From: Oscillospiraceae bacterium
GTDB taxonomy: Bacteria; Bacillota; Clostridia; Oscillospirales; Ruminococcaceae
DNA: 5,158 bases
Direction of reading: 5' to 3'
Assembly: GCA_017472375.1 (NCBI GenBank)
Contig: JAFUQL010000173.1
Location: 1-5,158 of the forward strand
Position 1 is the stretch's first letter. Each line of letters begins with the position of its first letter. The notes below the pieces were generated by a model that saw nothing but the letters and a program-made list of their open reading frames with translations, searched no databases and was not told the DNA's origin. The translations under genes and the position numbers were made by a program. Shown one piece after another: positions 3,384 to 5,158 of this stretch.

Positions 3384-5158
3384 ATGAAGGATACAACGCG
3401 CGTCCTGCGCCGGCCGGTCAGCCTGCTGCTGGCCTTTGCGCTGGTGCTGGGCCTGTTTGCACCCTGCCTGCCGGTGGCGCACGCCGCCGACCCGGTCATC
3501 ACCGGCATCACGGTGAATGAGACCGTGGAGCTGACCGAGCTGGTGGATCTGAGTACCCTGAGCTACTGGGACGAGAACGCCCAGAGCGATGTGCAGTACA
3601 GCGGCTACAGCTTTTTGTCGCAGAACGACCTGCTGTACACCGTCACCTTTAGCGACGGTACCAGCCAGGATCTGACCCGCGAAGAGATCGCCGCCCGGTA
3701 TGGGGTGGGGGTGGAGCACACCACCGACCAGCACACCAACCGCTGGACGGCCGGCAATACCTACACCGAGGACATCTGGCTGTCGGCCTGCGACGCCACC
3801 GGCGGGCAGGAGATCCACGGCACCGTCAATGTGTACCTGAAGGCCAACCCCATCAAGAGCATCGAGTACACCGTGGGCAAGACCCTGACCGAGGGCATGA
3901 CCATGGAGCTGGGCTACTGGGATGAGAAAGAGCAGAAGGAAGTGCAGTATCAGGGCTATATGCCGGTGGACTGCATCACCCATGTGAAGGTCACCGAAGC
4001 GGATGACTCCGTGTTGGAGTTCGACGACATCCATCAGATGACCGACCACTATGTGCCGGGCGGCAACTGGAACTGGGAAAGCGACCAGAGCCCCGCCAGC
4101 GCCTGGGACAAGGGCCCTCACAAGTTCACCGTGAGCGTGCTGGGCCACAAGACTGAGCTCGAGGTGGAGGTGGTGGAGAACCCCTACAAGTCCTTCACCG
4201 TAGACATCGACCGGGCACTGTTCGCCGGCATGACCCATGAGGCCGAAGACGAGCAGAACGGCCAGATCAACACCTACAACTACTACGAGCCCACGGAAGT
4301 GACCGGCGCGGTCACCGTCACCATGAGCGACGGCACCGTGCAGAACTTCGACGATGTGGGTGCGCTGAGAGATCAGCTGGGCGTGGACTTTGAGGCGATC
4401 ACCTCCCAGGCCCCCGGCAGTGAGTGGGGCGTGGGCACCCACGATGTGGAGTTCCGCATGGCCGGTCTGAGCTACAAGACCCAGATCGAGGTCAAGGCTA
4501 ACCCCATCAAGAGCCTGGGGTTCCATCCCACCTATGTGAAGGACGGCGAGACCTGCCGCTTCTGGGACAGCACCACCAACCAGGAGATCAGCGGCTACGA
4601 CCTGCAGTCCCTCAACTACAACATCAACGTGACCTACACCGACGACACCACCGAGACCATGACGCTGGAGGAGCTGCGCGCGAAGTACACCGACGTGCCC
4701 GACTATTTCGACGTCTGGACCGATCAGGCTGCCAACCCCTGGCAGGTGCGGAACACCTACACCGCCGATGTCCGGATCTTTGGCCATAGATCCACCGTGA
4801 ACATCACCGTGGTGGAGCCTGTGACCGTGAACAGCGCCGCCAACCTGCAGCGCGCCATCGAGCTGGCCAACATCGGCGGCACCGTCCGTCTGGAGGCGGA
4901 CATCGTGTGGGACCAGAGCTACCCGATCGTCGTCTCGCGCAACGTGACGCTGGATCTGGCCGGCCACACTCTGAACTTTGAGAACAGCGGCCTGCCCGCT
5001 GCTGTGCGGGTCATCGGCAGCGGCGAGCTGTGGATCGTCAGCGACTGCGAGGCCGGTGTGGACAACGGCGTGTCCTACGGCTTCGGCTACATCCGCGGCG
5101 GCACCCTGTTCGAGGTACAGAAGAACGCCAAGCTGTATCTGACCGGCGGCCGCATGGT
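3384..5158 (+). CDS. Large secreted surface protein, N-terminal part (repeat modules plus beta-helix-like region)
   Basis: Reading from ATG 3384 there is no stop to the window end: 591 codons are present and the gene is cut at its 3' end. AAAGGAGAG (3369-3377) is a strong ribosome binding site, seven bases before ATG. Residues 1-34 are a Sec signal peptide: basic start (KDTTRVLRRP), hydrophobic core (SLLLAFALVLGLF), cleavage at AHA-AD after residue 34. The only cysteine in the signal (C28, in FAPC) does not form a lipobox. Residues 37-479 hold four related modules of about 107-118 residues, three junctions reading NPIKS or NPYKS (155, 266, 373). From about 480 the pattern changes to LQRAIELANIGGTVRLEADI and TLDLAGHTL (522-530), typical of the first turns of right-handed parallel beta-helix (pectin-lyase-like) surface proteins. 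Adhesion or glycan contact is inference. The cell-wall anchor and true length lie outside the window. Confidence 0.85.
   Translation, partial: MKDTTRVLRRPVSLLLAFALVLGLFAPCLPVAHAADPVITGITVNETVELTELVDLSTLSYWDENAQSDVQYSGYSFLSQNDLLYTVTFSDGTSQDLTREEIAARYGVGVEHTTDQHTNRWTAGNTYTEDIWLSACDATGGQEIHGTVNVYLKANPIKSIEYTVGKTLTEGMTMELGYWDEKEQKEVQYQGYMPVDCITHVKVTEADDSVLEFDDIHQMTDHYVPGGNWNWESDQSPASAWDKGPHKFTVSVLGHKTELEVEVVENPYKSFTVDIDRALFAGMTHEAEDEQNGQINTYNYYEPTEVTGAVTVTMSDGTVQNFDDVGALRDQLGVDFEAITSQAPGSEWGVGTHDVEFRMAGLSYKTQIEVKANPIKSLGFHPTYVKDGETCRFWDSTTNQEISGYDLQSLNYNINVTYTDDTTETMTLEELRAKYTDVPDYFDVWTDQAANPWQVRNTYTADVRIFGHRSTVNITVVEPVTVNSAANLQRAIELANIGGTVRLEADIVWDQSYPIVVSRNVTLDLAGHTLNFENSGLPAAVRVIGSGELWIVSDCEAGVDNGVSYGFGYIRGGTLFEVQKNAKLYLTGGRM
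3492..4820 (+). repeat. Four tandem diverged protein modules within the surface protein
   Basis: Module boundaries are about 3492-3845, 3846-4178, 4179-4499 and 4500-4820 (residues 37-154, 155-265, 266-372, 373-479). Shared landmarks in order are: a YWD/FWD near the start (61-63, 178-180, 393-395; lost in module 3); a strand such as YTVTFSDGTSQDL, VTVTMSDGTVQNF or INVTYTDDTTETM followed by an acidic helix-like stretch (for example LEELRAKY); DQ or SQ with a Trp a few residues later (DQSPASAW, SQAPGSEW, DQAANPW); and a closing strand pair ending in VKANP, VVENP or VVEP. Modules 1 and 4 resemble each other in NTYT; modules 2 and 3 share a G-x-H motif there. They are probably Ig-like beta-sandwich domains. 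Divergence at protein level indicates old duplications, not recent copies. Confidence 0.75.

Noticed and set aside
3384..3485. Lipoprotein or Tat signal on the surface protein
   Set aside because: C28 lies in FAPC, which is not a lipobox. RR is present, but the following residues do not match the twin-arginine consensus. The hydrophobic core and AHA cleavage site fit a standard Sec signal.
3156..4967. A 603-codon open frame on the minus strand across the surface protein gene
   Set aside because: It is antisense to a gene with signal peptide, RBS and promoter, and starts inside that gene. The translation is a low-complexity mix rich in V, L, G, H and Q, as expected from the complement of GC-ending codons. 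No RBS or known motif was seen.

Overview
The window looks like chromosomal DNA of a GC-rich Bacillota (Firmicutes) anaerobe. Coding regions strongly prefer codons ending in G or C, and the gene set darA (c-di-AMP receptor), holB (DNA polymerase III delta') and ricT (PSP1-domain YaaT) in this order is a Bacillota signature. The style of the secreted protein at the right end (tandem modules joined by NPIKS-type linkers, then a beta-helix-like region) and the high GC suggest a gut Oscillospiraceae/Ruminococcaceae member, perhaps near Faecalibacterium, Gemmiger or Subdoligranulum. The genus is inference; no rRNA is present.

Layout, all genes on the + strand. (1) 40-726: a multi-pass membrane protein of the rhomboid superfamily that appears to lack the catalytic Ser/His. 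It is closed off by a strong intrinsic terminator (747-775). (2) 819-3180: a housekeeping unit. A good sigma-A-type promoter (819-847) precedes darA (902-1225), which overlaps holB (1225-2133) by one base. A 97-base AT-rich gap with an imperfect hairpin precedes ricT (2231-3109). A 14-bp perfect palindrome and a strong terminator (3144-3180) end the unit. (3) 3181-5158: a regulatory region with a G10 tract, a dyad, a promoter with two possible -10 boxes and a tandem 8-bp repeat in the leader. It drives a large secreted surface protein that starts at 3384 and runs off the right edge with at least 591 codons.

The middle unit resembles the Bacillus subtilis tmk-yaaQ(darA)-yaaR-holB-yaaT(ricT) cluster with tmk and yaaR absent from these positions. 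It brings together second-messenger sensing, the replication clamp loader and an Fe-S protein linked to RNase Y. The flanking rhomboid-like gene and the surface protein gene are separated from it by terminators and look like independent units.

No mobile element, CRISPR array, tRNA or rRNA was seen, and no obviously new defence or metabolic system. The most unusual part is the surface-protein locus: its module architecture and the repeat-rich DNA upstream of and within its leader.
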